From Arcobacter sp. (GTDB lineage Bacteria; Campylobacterota; Campylobacteria; Campylobacterales; Arcobacteraceae): 64,000 nt of DNA. The notes under the pieces are model-generated. The model made no database searches, was not told the DNA's origin, and saw only the letters and a program-made list of their open reading frames with translations. Below are positions 40,161-49,637 of this stretch, one piece after another (position 1 is the first letter of the stretch; each line of letters begins with the position of its first letter). The stretch spans positions 1 through 64,000 of the forward strand of contig PKUJ01000018.1 of the NCBI GenBank assembly GCA_002869565.1, read 5' to 3'. Position numbers and translations under genes: made by a program.

Positions 40161-40856
40161 ATGAAAAATATAAAATACATAGAGAGTTTGACTAAAAAAG
40201 ATATCAATAGCTTAGAAGTCCTTAAATATAATGACATACTTTGTACTATAGACTTTAAAGACATACTTGTAAAAAAGCCTTGGGGAAGTGAGTATTTACT
40301 TTTTGAAAATAAATATTGTGCAGTTTGGGTTTTAAATATTAAATATATGCAAAATACTTCAATGCATTGTCATGTAAAAAAAGATACCTCATTGGTATGC
40401 TTGGATGGTGAAGTTTTATGTAATACTTTGAATGAAACAAATGAACTTGACCCTTTAGATGGTTTATATTTTTCCAAAAAGCTTTTTCATCAAACACAAT
40501 CTGTAGTAGAAGAGGGTTCTTATGTTTTAGAAATAGAGACACCCGTAAATAAGTTTGATCTTGCTCGTATGAATGATAAATATGGAAGACAAGGGAAGGA
40601 GTATGAGCAAAAGGAGTGTTATGAGAATGTGAAAAAACTAACACTTACTTTCCCCAATAATTTAATAAAGCAAATAAATAAAACACAAGTAGAAATAAAA
40701 AAAATAAAAACTCTAGAGGAAATAAAAAAGTATGAAAGAAGTTCTATTATTTCTTTTTTAGATAATCATAAAGAATGTGGTAAAATTTTTAGACTAATTG
40801 ATATAAAGAATATAGAAAAAGAATCAACAGTACTTATAATATCAAGGAGAAAATAG
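40161..40856 (+). CDS. cupin-domain protein, mannose-6-phosphate isomerase-like
   Basis: In this 231-residue protein residues about 35-140 form a cupin: KKPWGSEYLLFEN, then SMHCHVKKDTSLVCLDGEVL with the metal-binding His-x-His-type set, and a second motif around KKLFHQTQS. The KPWG start resembles type II phosphomannose isomerase cupins and sugar-nucleotide epimerase-like cupins. The last 80 residues (about 150-231) are charged and unrecognised. In context it may isomerise, epimerise or bind a sugar intermediate. Confidence 0.65.
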   Translation: MKNIKYIESLTKKDINSLEVLKYNDILCTIDFKDILVKKPWGSEYLLFENKYCAVWVLNIKYMQNTSMHCHVKKDTSLVCLDGEVLCNTLNETNELDPLDGLYFSKKLFHQTQSVVEEGSYVLEIETPVNKFDLARMNDKYGRQGKEYEQKECYENVKKLTLTFPNNLIKQINKTQVEIKKIKTLEEIKKYERSSIISFLDNHKECGKIFRLIDIKNIEKESTVLIISRRK

Positions 40857-41359
40857 TGAAAAGAGCTGTAATAATAGTAGGGAAAGGTTTTGAAGATAGT
40901 GAGTTTACCTACCCTTTTTATAGACTACAAGAAGAAAATATAAAAGTTGATGTGGCTATTGCTGGTGATATTGCAGTAAAGGGTAAAATGGGACAAGAAG
41001 CAGTTCCCACTTTAAAGTGTAGTGACTTGAGAGAAGAAGATTTTGATATTGTTATTATTCCTGGCGGGCATGAAGGACCTGATAGAGCTAGACAGGTGCA
41101 AGAAATACTTGATTTCATAAAAGCTATGGATGAAAAGCAAAAACTTATAGCGACTATTTGCCATGGTTCTTGGGTGACAATTTCTGCACAAATTATGAGA
41201 GGGAAAAAAGCAACTTGTTATAAAGGAATGAAAGATGACCTTATAAATGCAGGATGTGAGTATTTAGATATAGATGTAGTTGTAGATGGAAACTTTGTAT
41301 CTTCACCACACTTTAGAAATAATCATCAATGGATGAAGGCTTTGCTTGAACAATTATGA
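40856..41359 (+). CDS. DJ-1/PfpI family protein
   Basis: This 167-residue protein of the DJ-1/PfpI superfamily has GFEDSEF near residues 11-17 (conserved Glu), IIPGGHEGPD, and the nucleophile elbow ATICHGSW with Cys102-His103, and an SSPHFRNNH segment. The family includes glyoxalases, amidases and hydratases; the PfpI type has Cys-His-Glu chemistry. It starts with GTG overlapping the cupin stop. Its place in the operon suggests a role in sugar tailoring rather than general stress, but that is inference. Confidence 0.8.
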   Translation: MKRAVIIVGKGFEDSEFTYPFYRLQEENIKVDVAIAGDIAVKGKMGQEAVPTLKCSDLREEDFDIVIIPGGHEGPDRARQVQEILDFIKAMDEKQKLIATICHGSWVTISAQIMRGKKATCYKGMKDDLINAGCEYLDIDVVVDGNFVSSPHFRNNHQWMKALLEQL

Positions 41360-42738
41360 GTAATTTAATTAGTATTGTTGTTCCTGTATATAATGTTGAA
41401 AATTACTTAGAATCTTGTTTGAATTCTATCTTAAATCAAAGCTACAAAAATATAGAAATTATTGTAGTAAATGATGGCTCAACAGATAATAGTTTAGAAA
41501 TCATTAATCAATTTCTCCTAAAAGACAAAAGGGTAAAATTAATAAATCAAAAAAACAAAGGTCTAGGAGGAGCAAGAAATACTGGTTTAGAATATTCTAA
41601 TGCCGAGTTAATTGTTTTTGTAGATAGTGATGATATTATTAATAAAACAATGATTGAAAAGCTTTATTATAAACAAAAAGAAAGAGATTCAGATATTGTT
41701 ACTTGTAGATATAAAAGAGTTTTTAGAGATGGTAGAATTGATTTAATATCACATAATGAAACATATAGTGATAATTTATTGAAAGATATCTTGTTAGGGC
41801 ATATTGCTCCTATGGCATGGAATAAACTTTATAAGAAAAAATTGTTTATGAATAATGATATAAGATACCCAGAGGAATTATACTATGAAGATCAATATCA
41901 TTTAATACAATTATTTTTTAATGCTAAAAAAGTAGACCAATGTGATGAGGTTTTATATACTTGGTTTATAACAGAATCTTCTATAAGTAAAACTATCTCA
42001 CAGAAGCATATTAAAGATTTTTTTGAAGTAATGAAAAAAATTTTAGTTTATCTTATAAATAATAAGCAACAAAAATATATAGATATTTTTGTTAACAGAG
42101 TATTTTATTTGACGATTTCACATATATTAGTTAATTTTGAAAAGATCAAAAATAAAAATGATTTTTTAAAGTTATTAATGATTCTTGATGAAAGTTTTAA
42201 GAGTTTGTTTAAGAATATCGCATATTTAGAAATTATAAAAAACAAGTATTTAAATATGTATATTAATTTCTTGTCAAAGATTAATAATATATGTTTAGAT
42301 TGGAAAGAAGAGATGAAATTTTTATCAAATTATAGTTTTTATGATAAAGATATAGTGAAAAAATATAAACATTTAATTGAAGAAAATAATCCTGAAAAGG
42401 TATTATATTTAAAAATTAAAAAATTAAAAACTAACTCTCTATATATCTATTGTGCAGGGAAACTATGTGAAAATTTATTAAATATTATAGAAGATGAAGA
42501 TAATATTGAAATCAAGGGAATAATTGATAGTAATGTAAAAAATAAAATTATAAATGGGATGAGAATCGTTAATATTGAAGATATTGAACTTCAAAATCTT
42601 GAAGACTCTATTATTGTAGTTGCAAGTGAGGCTTACGAAAAAGAAGTAGTTGATAAGATTAAGATATTTAGTTTAAAAAATAAAATTAAAATTAATATTA
42701 TAAGCCCATATGGTCTTGAAGGATTAGATTGTGAATGA
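41356..42738 (+). CDS. family 2 glycosyltransferase with C-terminal Rossmann-like domain
   Basis: The N-terminal GT-A domain of this 460-residue protein has SIVVPVYNVENYLESCL, VVNDGSTDNSLEI, GLGGARNTGLEY and VDSDDI (the DxD metal site). A helical middle follows. Residues about 355-455 form an extra Rossmann-like unit (LYIYCAGKLCENLLNII, GIIDSN, SIIVVASEAYEKEVVDKI). The same kind of unit is fused to six other proteins in the glycan loci. It probably transfers a sugar from a nucleotide donor; linkage unknown. Confidence 0.85.
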   Translation: MSNLISIVVPVYNVENYLESCLNSILNQSYKNIEIIVVNDGSTDNSLEIINQFLLKDKRVKLINQKNKGLGGARNTGLEYSNAELIVFVDSDDIINKTMIEKLYYKQKERDSDIVTCRYKRVFRDGRIDLISHNETYSDNLLKDILLGHIAPMAWNKLYKKKLFMNNDIRYPEELYYEDQYHLIQLFFNAKKVDQCDEVLYTWFITESSISKTISQKHIKDFFEVMKKILVYLINNKQQKYIDIFVNRVFYLTISHILVNFEKIKNKNDFLKLLMILDESFKSLFKNIAYLEIIKNKYLNMYINFLSKINNICLDWKEEMKFLSNYSFYDKDIVKKYKHLIEENNPEKVLYLKIKKLKTNSLYIYCAGKLCENLLNIIEDEDNIEIKGIIDSNVKNKIINGMRIVNIEDIELQNLEDSIIVVASEAYEKEVVDKIKIFSLKNKIKINIISPYGLEGLDCE

Positions 42739-44014
42739 AATAAAAGAATTATGCAATAAATTAAATGAGAAGAATAAAAAAGTTATTTTGTATGGGTTTG
42801 GTACAGTTGGTAGATTCTTATCTTTACATTTAGATTCATTAATAGGAATAGTAGATCAAGGTATTAACGATGAAGATGTTAATAAACTATCACTAGAAGA
42901 GTTAAGTACTATCGATTTTGATCTGATAGTTATTACTATTCTTGATGAATATAATCAAAAAGTAATAGTAGAAAAATTAAACCAGAATAAAGTATCTTTT
43001 GAAAAAATATTCATTTTAAATGAATCAATTGATATTGATAGAAATAAATTGTTATTTGCAGAACATGATAGATTAAAAGGGCAGTTAGATAATAATGAGT
43101 TGGTATTTAACAAAGATGGTTTAAGTATCCAAATTCAAACTATTTCACATTGCAATGCAAAGTGTTATTTTTGCCCATATCATGGCTCTTGGCATCAACA
43201 AAATCCTGGTAGAATGGATGATGATGTTTTTAAAAAGATTATATATTCATTGAAGTCATATAAGATAACAAAATTTTGTCCCTATTTAGAAAATGAACCT
43301 TTTTTAGATCAGAGTTTATTTCAAAAAGTATTTTTTGCAATTGATGAATTGGATATTGAACATATTGAAATAGCAACAAATTTATCTGTATTAACAGAAA
43401 AAAACTTAGAAGATTTGAAAAGACTAAGTAAATATAATCATGAAATCAGAATTAGTTTTCATGGGGTTGATAAAGAAACATATGAAAAGGTTATGGATTT
43501 AAATTATGAAAAAGCCTTAAAAAATGTTAAGACTCTAGTTACTTTAATGCAAGAAATTCCTTTAAATTTGTCAATTAGAGGTTCTGGAAAACCAAGGAGT
43601 TCAAAAAATAGTTTAACTTCTTGGTTTGGACAAAAAGAGTATTTAGAATTTTGGGATAATGAATTAAAAGAATTTGATAAAAAACCATATGTGGATTTTT
43701 TTACCTACCATGATAGGGCTGGTCAAAAACAATTAAAAAGTAAAGGTGCTACTTTTGATATTTATAGAGAAGATTTAGATAACTTCTATTGTCAAAGATT
43801 TGATCAATGGGTTCACTTCTTATATACAGGAGAACCTGTACTATGTTGTATGGACTATAATAGAGAAACAGTTTTAGGTGACTCTATTAAAAATAAATCT
43901 TTTAATGAATTATTTTCTTCTCCGAAATTTACTAGAATGTTAAAATGTGCAAGTGGTTTAAAAGAGAGTCCTGATGACTTTATTTGTAAAAGATGTATCT
44001 CTCCCGGAGGATAA
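42731..44014 (+). CDS. radical SAM/SPASM protein with N-terminal Rossmann-like domain
   Basis: Residues 1-110 of this 427-residue protein form the Rossmann-like module (VILYGFGTVGRFLSLHL, GIVDQG, DLIVITILDEYNQ). The radical SAM cluster is Cys141-x3-Cys145-x2-Cys148 (CNAKCYFC), and the C-terminal CKRCISPGG with earlier cysteines (YCQRF, LCCMDYN) fits a SPASM-type auxiliary cluster region. It would do a radical modification of a sugar, lipid or peptide; substrate unknown. GTG start at 42731 overlaps the glycosyltransferase by eight bases. Confidence 0.8.
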   Translation: MNEIKELCNKLNEKNKKVILYGFGTVGRFLSLHLDSLIGIVDQGINDEDVNKLSLEELSTIDFDLIVITILDEYNQKVIVEKLNQNKVSFEKIFILNESIDIDRNKLLFAEHDRLKGQLDNNELVFNKDGLSIQIQTISHCNAKCYFCPYHGSWHQQNPGRMDDDVFKKIIYSLKSYKITKFCPYLENEPFLDQSLFQKVFFAIDELDIEHIEIATNLSVLTEKNLEDLKRLSKYNHEIRISFHGVDKETYEKVMDLNYEKALKNVKTLVTLMQEIPLNLSIRGSGKPRSSKNSLTSWFGQKEYLEFWDNELKEFDKKPYVDFFTYHDRAGQKQLKSKGATFDIYREDLDNFYCQRFDQWVHFLYTGEPVLCCMDYNRETVLGDSIKNKSFNELFSSPKFTRMLKCASGLKESPDDFICKRCISPGG

Positions 44015-44020
44015 ATAAAA

Positions 44021-45088
44021 ATGAATCTTATTAGTCTTGAAAATAAGAAAATATATTTTGCTCCTAAAAATGATATATCTTTTGAATTAAGTGATTATTT
44101 ATCAAAGAATATTACTTTTACAAACCTAGGATATCTTGATAGAGTTAATAATATAGAGGAAATTGATTATATAGAGGAACTTGATTATATTATTATATCA
44201 TCACCCAATTATTATAAAGAAATAAGTGATACTCTTAGTAGATTTGTATCAAATAGGAAAATTCATTTTAGTTTTTTTAATAAAGAAAAACATTTAGATT
44301 TATATTCTTATAGATGGGCATACAATTTAAGGCTTTGGTCTAATGATTTTGTTTATAAATTAAGAAATATTAATTATCTTAAATTGATTAAGTATAAGAA
44401 TATCCACAAGAATAAAAGAGCATTTATTCTTGGAAATGGACCAAGTTTAAATATAAGAGATCTTTCTTCTCTTCAAAATGAAATCACTTTTGCAGCAAAT
44501 AAGATTTATTTAGCATATGAGGATACTCAATGGAGACCTACATATTATTTTGTTGAGGATCATTTGGTATATAAACAAAACTTTAATGAGATAAAAAAAC
44601 AAAAAGAGATAAGTTTCTTCCCTTTAGATACTTTGGCGTGGGGAAGGTTAGATAAAGGAATTTATTATGATTTTATTTTTGAAAATTATAGCCCTAATTT
44701 ACCGAAAATAAGTTCAAGTGCTATAAAAGGTTTATATTGGGGTGGAACTGTAGTTTATAGTATGCTTCAAATGGCTATTTATATGGGAATAAAAGAAGTA
44801 TATATAATTGGTTTAGACTTTAGTTTTGATGTACCTAAAAAAGATTTAAATAGTAAGGAACATATTAGATCAGAGGGAGAAGTAAATCATTTTCATAAAG
44901 ATTATAGAAAAGTTGGAGAGAAATGGACCCAACCCAAGCTTGATATTCAGGAGTTGGCTTTTAGAAAAGTAAAGGAGTACTGTAAATCTAATAATATAAA
45001 GATATATAATGCTTCAAGAAGTACAAAATTAGAGATTATAGATTTAATTGATTTTGATGATTTATTTATAAAGAAAAAGGATATTTAA
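44021..45088 (+). CDS. DUF115 (Maf-like) family protein
   Basis: A 355-residue protein with the DUF115 core: KRAFILGNGPSLNIRDLSSL (about residues 129-148), EITFAANKIYLAY, and YMGIKEVYIIGLDFSFD. This core is shared with the Campylobacter and Helicobacter motility-associated factors that glycosylate flagellin with nonulosonic acids. The protein is clearly shorter than typical Maf proteins (above 600 residues) and has a different N-terminus. A Pse- or Leg-transferase role is possible but unproved. It contains an 18-bp in-frame tandem duplication near its 5' end. Confidence 0.75.
   Translation: MNLISLENKKIYFAPKNDISFELSDYLSKNITFTNLGYLDRVNNIEEIDYIEELDYIIISSPNYYKEISDTLSRFVSNRKIHFSFFNKEKHLDLYSYRWAYNLRLWSNDFVYKLRNINYLKLIKYKNIHKNKRAFILGNGPSLNIRDLSSLQNEITFAANKIYLAYEDTQWRPTYYFVEDHLVYKQNFNEIKKQKEISFFPLDTLAWGRLDKGIYYDFIFENYSPNLPKISSSAIKGLYWGGTVVYSMLQMAIYMGIKEVYIIGLDFSFDVPKKDLNSKEHIRSEGEVNHFHKDYRKVGEKWTQPKLDIQELAFRKVKEYCKSNNIKIYNASRSTKLEIIDLIDFDDLFIKKKDI
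44153..44188 (+). repeat. 18-bp tandem duplication inside the DUF115 gene
   Basis: Two adjacent 18-bp units (ATAGAGGAAATTGATTAT and ATAGAGGAACTTGATTAT, one mismatch) encode IEE(I/L)DY twice. Length is a multiple of three, so the frame is kept. Confidence 0.8.
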
Positions 45089-45090
45089 TA

Positions 45091-46239
45091 ATGTTGATAT
45101 TAAATGGTTTTAGTAAAGAACGATCTAGATATTGTAGAAAAACTTCTTTTTTAAGAATTTATGGATGGATATTATCTCCTTCTATTGATAGAATTGTTCT
45201 TCTTAATGGTAATAATGAATTGTTAGAAGTTGAAGTTAATATTGTAAGAGAAGACATTTGGCAAGCATATAATAAAATTGGGTCCCCTATATGTGCTTGG
45301 AAGTATGAAGGAAAACTTGAAAAGGATTTAGATATAGATGATGTGTATTTAGAGTTCTATAAAGATAAAAAACTTCTTTTTAAACAAAAAATAGAGTTGT
45401 TTTATAATCCAGAAAAAGAGGAACTTCTTGATTCTTTAATATATAAAGATTTAGATGATATAAAATCTGATATGAAAAAGATTTATAAAGAATTTGAAAA
45501 TAATTTTGAGAATATAAAAATATATAATTTTAATGAAGAATCTTATTTAGAATGGTTTAATAATGTTAATTATACTCAGTATCCTAACTATTGTAAAGAA
45601 TTTGAAGAAGGTGAGATATTACATTCTAAAGCTATGCAACATTATCTTTCTATTGAATTATTAAAGATAAAAAAGAGTGATGTCTATCTTGATATTGCAT
45701 CAAGTAACTCTGTTTGTCCAGATATTATTAATGAATTTTACAGTAAGAATGTTTATAAACAAGATATTCAATATAAAGAAGGTATTCATGGTAATAAAAT
45801 TGGTTCAAATGCAGAAAGTATGCCTCTAGATAATAATAGTATAGATAAAATGGCATTACATTGTTCCTTTGAACATTTTGAGAATAATTCAGATATAAAT
45901 TTTTTAAATGAAGCATATAGGGTCTTGTCATCAAACGGAAAAGTTGTTATTACACCTTTTTATATGAGTGAATCAAAACATATTTTAACTTCACCTTCTA
46001 TTTGGGAGAATAAGTATATGATGCAAGATTTACCAAAGTTTACTAGAGGTTATCCTATTGTAATAAATGAAGAAATAAAACAAAGACAAGAAAAGATATA
46101 TTCTGTTAAAGCCTTTTTAGAAGAGATAGTTGAACCTTTTAAAGATAAGTTTTTTATAGAGGTATATCACATAGCTAATGTTAATTGTATAGATTTAGGT
46201 TTATATCCTAAATTTACCTTAGTGTGTACTAAGATTTAG
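45091..46239 (+). CDS. SAM-dependent methyltransferase with unusual N-terminal domain
   Basis: Residues about 190-380 of this 382-residue protein are a class I methyltransferase: VYLDIASSNSVCPDII (SAM loop, diverged), SAESMPLDNNSIDKMALHCSFEHF and EAYRVLSSNGKVVITPFY. Residues 1-130 (LRIYGWILSP, then REDIWQAY) resemble a small beta-rich domain found attached to glycan enzymes. It is the last gene of the plus-strand block and overlaps the convergent GT9 gene by 21 bases. Confidence 0.7.
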   Translation: MLILNGFSKERSRYCRKTSFLRIYGWILSPSIDRIVLLNGNNELLEVEVNIVREDIWQAYNKIGSPICAWKYEGKLEKDLDIDDVYLEFYKDKKLLFKQKIELFYNPEKEELLDSLIYKDLDDIKSDMKKIYKEFENNFENIKIYNFNEESYLEWFNNVNYTQYPNYCKEFEEGEILHSKAMQHYLSIELLKIKKSDVYLDIASSNSVCPDIINEFYSKNVYKQDIQYKEGIHGNKIGSNAESMPLDNNSIDKMALHCSFEHFENNSDINFLNEAYRVLSSNGKVVITPFYMSESKHILTSPSIWENKYMMQDLPKFTRGYPIVINEEIKQRQEKIYSVKAFLEEIVEPFKDKFFIEVYHIANVNCIDLGLYPKFTLVCTKI

Positions 46240-47319
46240 AAAGTTTTCTAAATCATTTAAAATTTGATTTGTATCAAATAATTCAGTAATACAAGCATTT
46301 CTAGAACTATTTGTACAATTCCACAAACAATAATAACAATCCAGTTTTTTAAATGTTATGTGTTGTTGACAAGATAACTTATCTTCTCTCCAAGGAAAGA
46401 AGCTTCCATATGTTCCTCCTCCAAGTATAATTAATATATTATCATTATATATGCTTGCAAAATGACTTAAACCTGTATCATTCCCAACAATTACTTCAAA
46501 GTTCGAAAGAATTTTAGAGTATTCATTAAATGTATATAATCCAACTTTATTAATAATTCTATTGTCAATAGCTGTTATTTCAAAAGATTGTTTTTCTTCC
46601 TCTTTTCCACCCAGAAGAGTGATTGAATAGTTTCTTTCTAGTAAGAAATTACAAATCTTTATCCAATTTGGTGTAGAAATTTTTATAGAGCTACCGGAGA
46701 TGATGATAGCGATAGTTTTTTGTTCTTTTTTAATTATAGTTTTTTTATAATTTAATTTTGGATTTGCATAAATCTTTTCTTTAAAGTATTTAGATAATAT
46801 TGCCTCATAGTATTCTAATTCTGGTCTGATGTAGCTATTTAAATTTATACTTGTAAGATGTAAAGCATTTTTATTTAATTGTTTAGCTAGTGAATAACTT
46901 AGGTTTGTTGGAAATTCCCACATACATAGTTTACATTTGGAGTTTATCTTATTTAACAAAAATAGAGAACTTTGTCTAATATATCTTCTTAGAACAATTA
47001 TTAAATCATAATTATTTTTATTAGCATAATCTATAGTTTTTTCATCCTCTTTATTTAATCTTACAATTTTTGTAGTATCAATGGCTCTTTTAAAAGGGAC
47101 TTTTATTCTATCTTTATTATGCAGGGAGTATTGTTTTATATAATCTCTTGAAATAAAGTATGTTTTATTGATACCTTTGATAGCTTGTGCTATTTCTTTA
47201 TTCTGCTTGCATGTTATTAAATCTAAAGATGTAGAAAAGTGTTCTGCTATATGTGATATTAGTCCTGAAGATAAAATTAAATCACCTAATCCATCATTTT
47301 TTATAATTAGTATCTTCAT
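46219..47319 (-). CDS. glycosyltransferase family 9 (heptosyltransferase-like)
   Basis: The N-terminus (KILIIKNDGLGDLILSSGLI) and the C-terminal donor region (VIVGNDTGLSHFASIYNDNILIILG) identify this 366-residue protein as GT9, which includes ADP-heptose LPS transferases. The Asp near residue 9 is the usual catalytic residue. It is the last gene of the minus-strand glycan operon. Acceptor and donor are not predictable. Confidence 0.85.
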   Translation of the reverse strand: MKILIIKNDGLGDLILSSGLISHIAEHFSTSLDLITCKQNKEIAQAIKGINKTYFISRDYIKQYSLHNKDRIKVPFKRAIDTTKIVRLNKEDEKTIDYANKNNYDLIIVLRRYIRQSSLFLLNKINSKCKLCMWEFPTNLSYSLAKQLNKNALHLTSINLNSYIRPELEYYEAILSKYFKEKIYANPKLNYKKTIIKKEQKTIAIIISGSSIKISTPNWIKICNFLLERNYSITLLGGKEEEKQSFEITAIDNRIINKVGLYTFNEYSKILSNFEVIVGNDTGLSHFASIYNDNILIILGGGTYGSFFPWREDKLSCQQHITFKKLDCYYCLWNCTNSSRNACITELFDTNQILNDLENFLNLSTH

Positions 47320-48153
47320 TTAATTTACTTTTTTTATTACTAGCTCAAAGCTATATATATTAGAAGGCTCTTTTTCATGTATAATTTCTAAATCATCTCT
47401 ATTTCTTATTATCTCTTTTATAAAATTTAATGAGAAGTTATCATGAATATGATGATGATTTACTTCTTTTCCTATTTTTTTATTATAAGCACGATAAAGT
47501 TGTTCATTTGGCAGAAATAGTAAAAGTACTCCATCTTTTTTTAAAACTCTAAACCACTCATTTAATACTTTTTCTGTATCTTCAAAATCTTCCAATAGAT
47601 GAGATGAGTAAATATAGTCTAGTACATTATCTTTAAACCAATATAGGTTGTCTCCATACCCTTTTAGATGATGAGGATTCTTTTTATATTTTGCATAAGG
47701 ACTAGGTAAATCAATAGTAATTGCACTTTTAGTGATTGGATCTCCACCAAATCCTATATCAATACCATTTCCAATGCAATATTTATTTAATTCATTTCTT
47801 ACTTTTGAAGTTTCTGATTTTTTGAAAAGTGAATTAAAGCTTTTTTGTAATTTTAGAAAAGTCAATAAGCTAGTATAATAAATTTTTGCAATAAGTAATG
47901 ATTTTGTTTTAAATCGGGGAAATAGGTAAAAGCTTATTTTATTTTTTTCTATATGTTGAATATATTCATTGTAAATTTCTAATAAGTATTTAGGAGAATA
48001 AATTATTATTTCTTTTGTTAATGATGAATCTATTTTATCAATAGTTATACAATCATTATCTTCTATATATTTATCAATAAATTTATAAAAAGTAGGTATA
48101 TCTTTTGATAAAGGAATAGTTTTATTATTCTTTGGCGCTATATATATTTTCAA
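47320..48153 (-). CDS. SAM-dependent methyltransferase
   Basis: In this 277-residue protein residues about 120-275 form a Methyltransf_11-type domain: GNGIDIGFGGDP (SAM loop), YGDNLYWFKDNVLDYIYSSH and EWFRVLKKDGVLLLFLPN. Residues 1-110 are an unrecognised domain whose opening (KIYIAPKNN, then IIIYSPKYLLEIY) resembles the start of the DUF115 protein at 44021 (IYFAPKND, IIISSPNYYKEI). It starts in the end of the upstream GT2 gene (four-base overlap). Target unknown. Confidence 0.75.
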   Translation of the reverse strand: MKIYIAPKNNKTIPLSKDIPTFYKFIDKYIEDNDCITIDKIDSSLTKEIIIYSPKYLLEIYNEYIQHIEKNKISFYLFPRFKTKSLLIAKIYYTSLLTFLKLQKSFNSLFKKSETSKVRNELNKYCIGNGIDIGFGGDPITKSAITIDLPSPYAKYKKNPHHLKGYGDNLYWFKDNVLDYIYSSHLLEDFEDTEKVLNEWFRVLKKDGVLLLFLPNEQLYRAYNKKIGKEVNHHHIHDNFSLNFIKEIIRNRDDLEIIHEKEPSNIYSFELVIKKVN

Positions 48154-49637
48154 TTTTCTTCCTTGTAATATGTAAGAATTATAGAAGTTTTATCTAAACT
48201 ATATTTTTTTATCAACTGACTAATATCTTTGATATATGAAGAGGCCATTATAATATAGTCAATATTTTGGGGTAGTTTATTTGGTGTTAGTACTTTAGGA
48301 AATGAATTATTATTTTCCTTAAAGGAATCAATTATACATAAAATTTTTAAGTCTTTTCTTTGTTCTTTTATTATTTTTAGAAAGTGTTTACCATATTCTC
48401 CATTCCCCCAAATGGCAATAGTACTATTTTGTTCTATATTAGAATAGTCTTTTGATAAATTTGGATAATTTATGAAGTTTATTGAATAATTATAAAAATT
48501 AGTCATAAACTTTGATACATCATAAATAGTACTTAGATTAAATGTTTTACCATCTAATTTTAATCTGTTTTGTATAAAACCTAAAGGAATTGTATTTTTT
48601 TTATATGATTGTTTTATCTTTGGTTTATTTATATTTATATAATTTTTAATAAAAGTTTGTAATTTAATGTCATCATTACAACTATTTAAGATAGTATTAA
48701 TATTTGTATCCAATTCAGATTCATTAAATGCATAAAGATCATTAATAATATCTAATAAGACTTTTTTTCTGTCAAAAAGAAATTTGTTTACTTCTAAGGT
48801 TTCTGTTGCTCTTAAAAAACTGTCAATTAAATGAGTTGTATGACTACTTACTAAAGGGCATAATGAATGTAACTGGATTTCAGATTCTTTTCTAGATTCA
48901 TTCTCTTTTTTTATAATGCCATTATTAGTATTTAAATAGTTTACTCCTAAACTTTTTGAAGAATTCCCGGCAATAGTTATTGGGTAATTTAATTTTAGAA
49001 AGTTTTTTGATAACATGGCGATACAAAAACCAGAATAAGTGTCAGGTGTTACAGAATTAAATATTTTGCCTGTTTTTTTTTTCATTTTTTTTATAAGGCT
49101 ATGATGAACTATAGAGTTATAAATCATTGGGAGTTTATAAAACATTCCGTTATTATCTAGAATCTTTTGAATCAAGTCAAATCCATCAATTCTTTCAATG
49201 GAAGGATTATTTTTATGCAAAAATAGAATATTGTTTTCACCATCTTTTAAACATGGCCAATTATAATTATTCTTTATAAAGTTTATAACTAAAGGATTGT
49301 TATTTATATTCAAAATATCTACTATAAATTCTAATCCTCCTTCTATAATACCATCATTATCCGCCATAACCATAATATATTCTCCTGTAGCTTTTGAAAC
49401 TGAGAATTCATAACTATCTGCTAATGATAAATCAACATTAGATCTATAGTAATTTATTTTATTTGAATTAAATTCTTTTACTACATCTTTTGTCTCTTTT
49501 GTTGAGTTATTATCCCCTATTATTATCTGATAGTTATTAAAGTTCTGATTTAAAATCGTTTTTATAGTATACTTTAGTGTTTCATGTCTTTGTCTAGTTG
49601 GAATCACTATACTTATGAAGGGTTTTTTATTTTTCAT
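48150..49637 (-). CDS. family 2 glycosyltransferase with C-terminal Rossmann-like domain
   Basis: The N-terminal GT-A domain of this 495-residue protein has SIVIPTRQRHETLKYT, IIGDNNSTKET and VMADNDGII as DxD-like site. Residues about 395-495 are the recurring Rossmann-like module (TIAIWGNGEYGKHFLKII, CIIDSF, YIIMASSYIKDISQLI). Its start overlaps the end of the broken GT4 gene by 11 bases. Confidence 0.82.
   Translation of the reverse strand: MKNKKPFISIVIPTRQRHETLKYTIKTILNQNFNNYQIIIGDNNSTKETKDVVKEFNSNKINYYRSNVDLSLADSYEFSVSKATGEYIMVMADNDGIIEGGLEFIVDILNINNNPLVINFIKNNYNWPCLKDGENNILFLHKNNPSIERIDGFDLIQKILDNNGMFYKLPMIYNSIVHHSLIKKMKKKTGKIFNSVTPDTYSGFCIAMLSKNFLKLNYPITIAGNSSKSLGVNYLNTNNGIIKKENESRKESEIQLHSLCPLVSSHTTHLIDSFLRATETLEVNKFLFDRKKVLLDIINDLYAFNESELDTNINTILNSCNDDIKLQTFIKNYININKPKIKQSYKKNTIPLGFIQNRLKLDGKTFNLSTIYDVSKFMTNFYNYSINFINYPNLSKDYSNIEQNSTIAIWGNGEYGKHFLKIIKEQRKDLKILCIIDSFKENNNSFPKVLTPNKLPQNIDYIIMASSYIKDISQLIKKYSLDKTSIILTYYKEEN

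Noticed and set aside
44141-44190. Repeat array such as CRISPR or VNTR
   Set aside because: Only two 18-bp units within a coding frame; listed as a tandem duplication instead.
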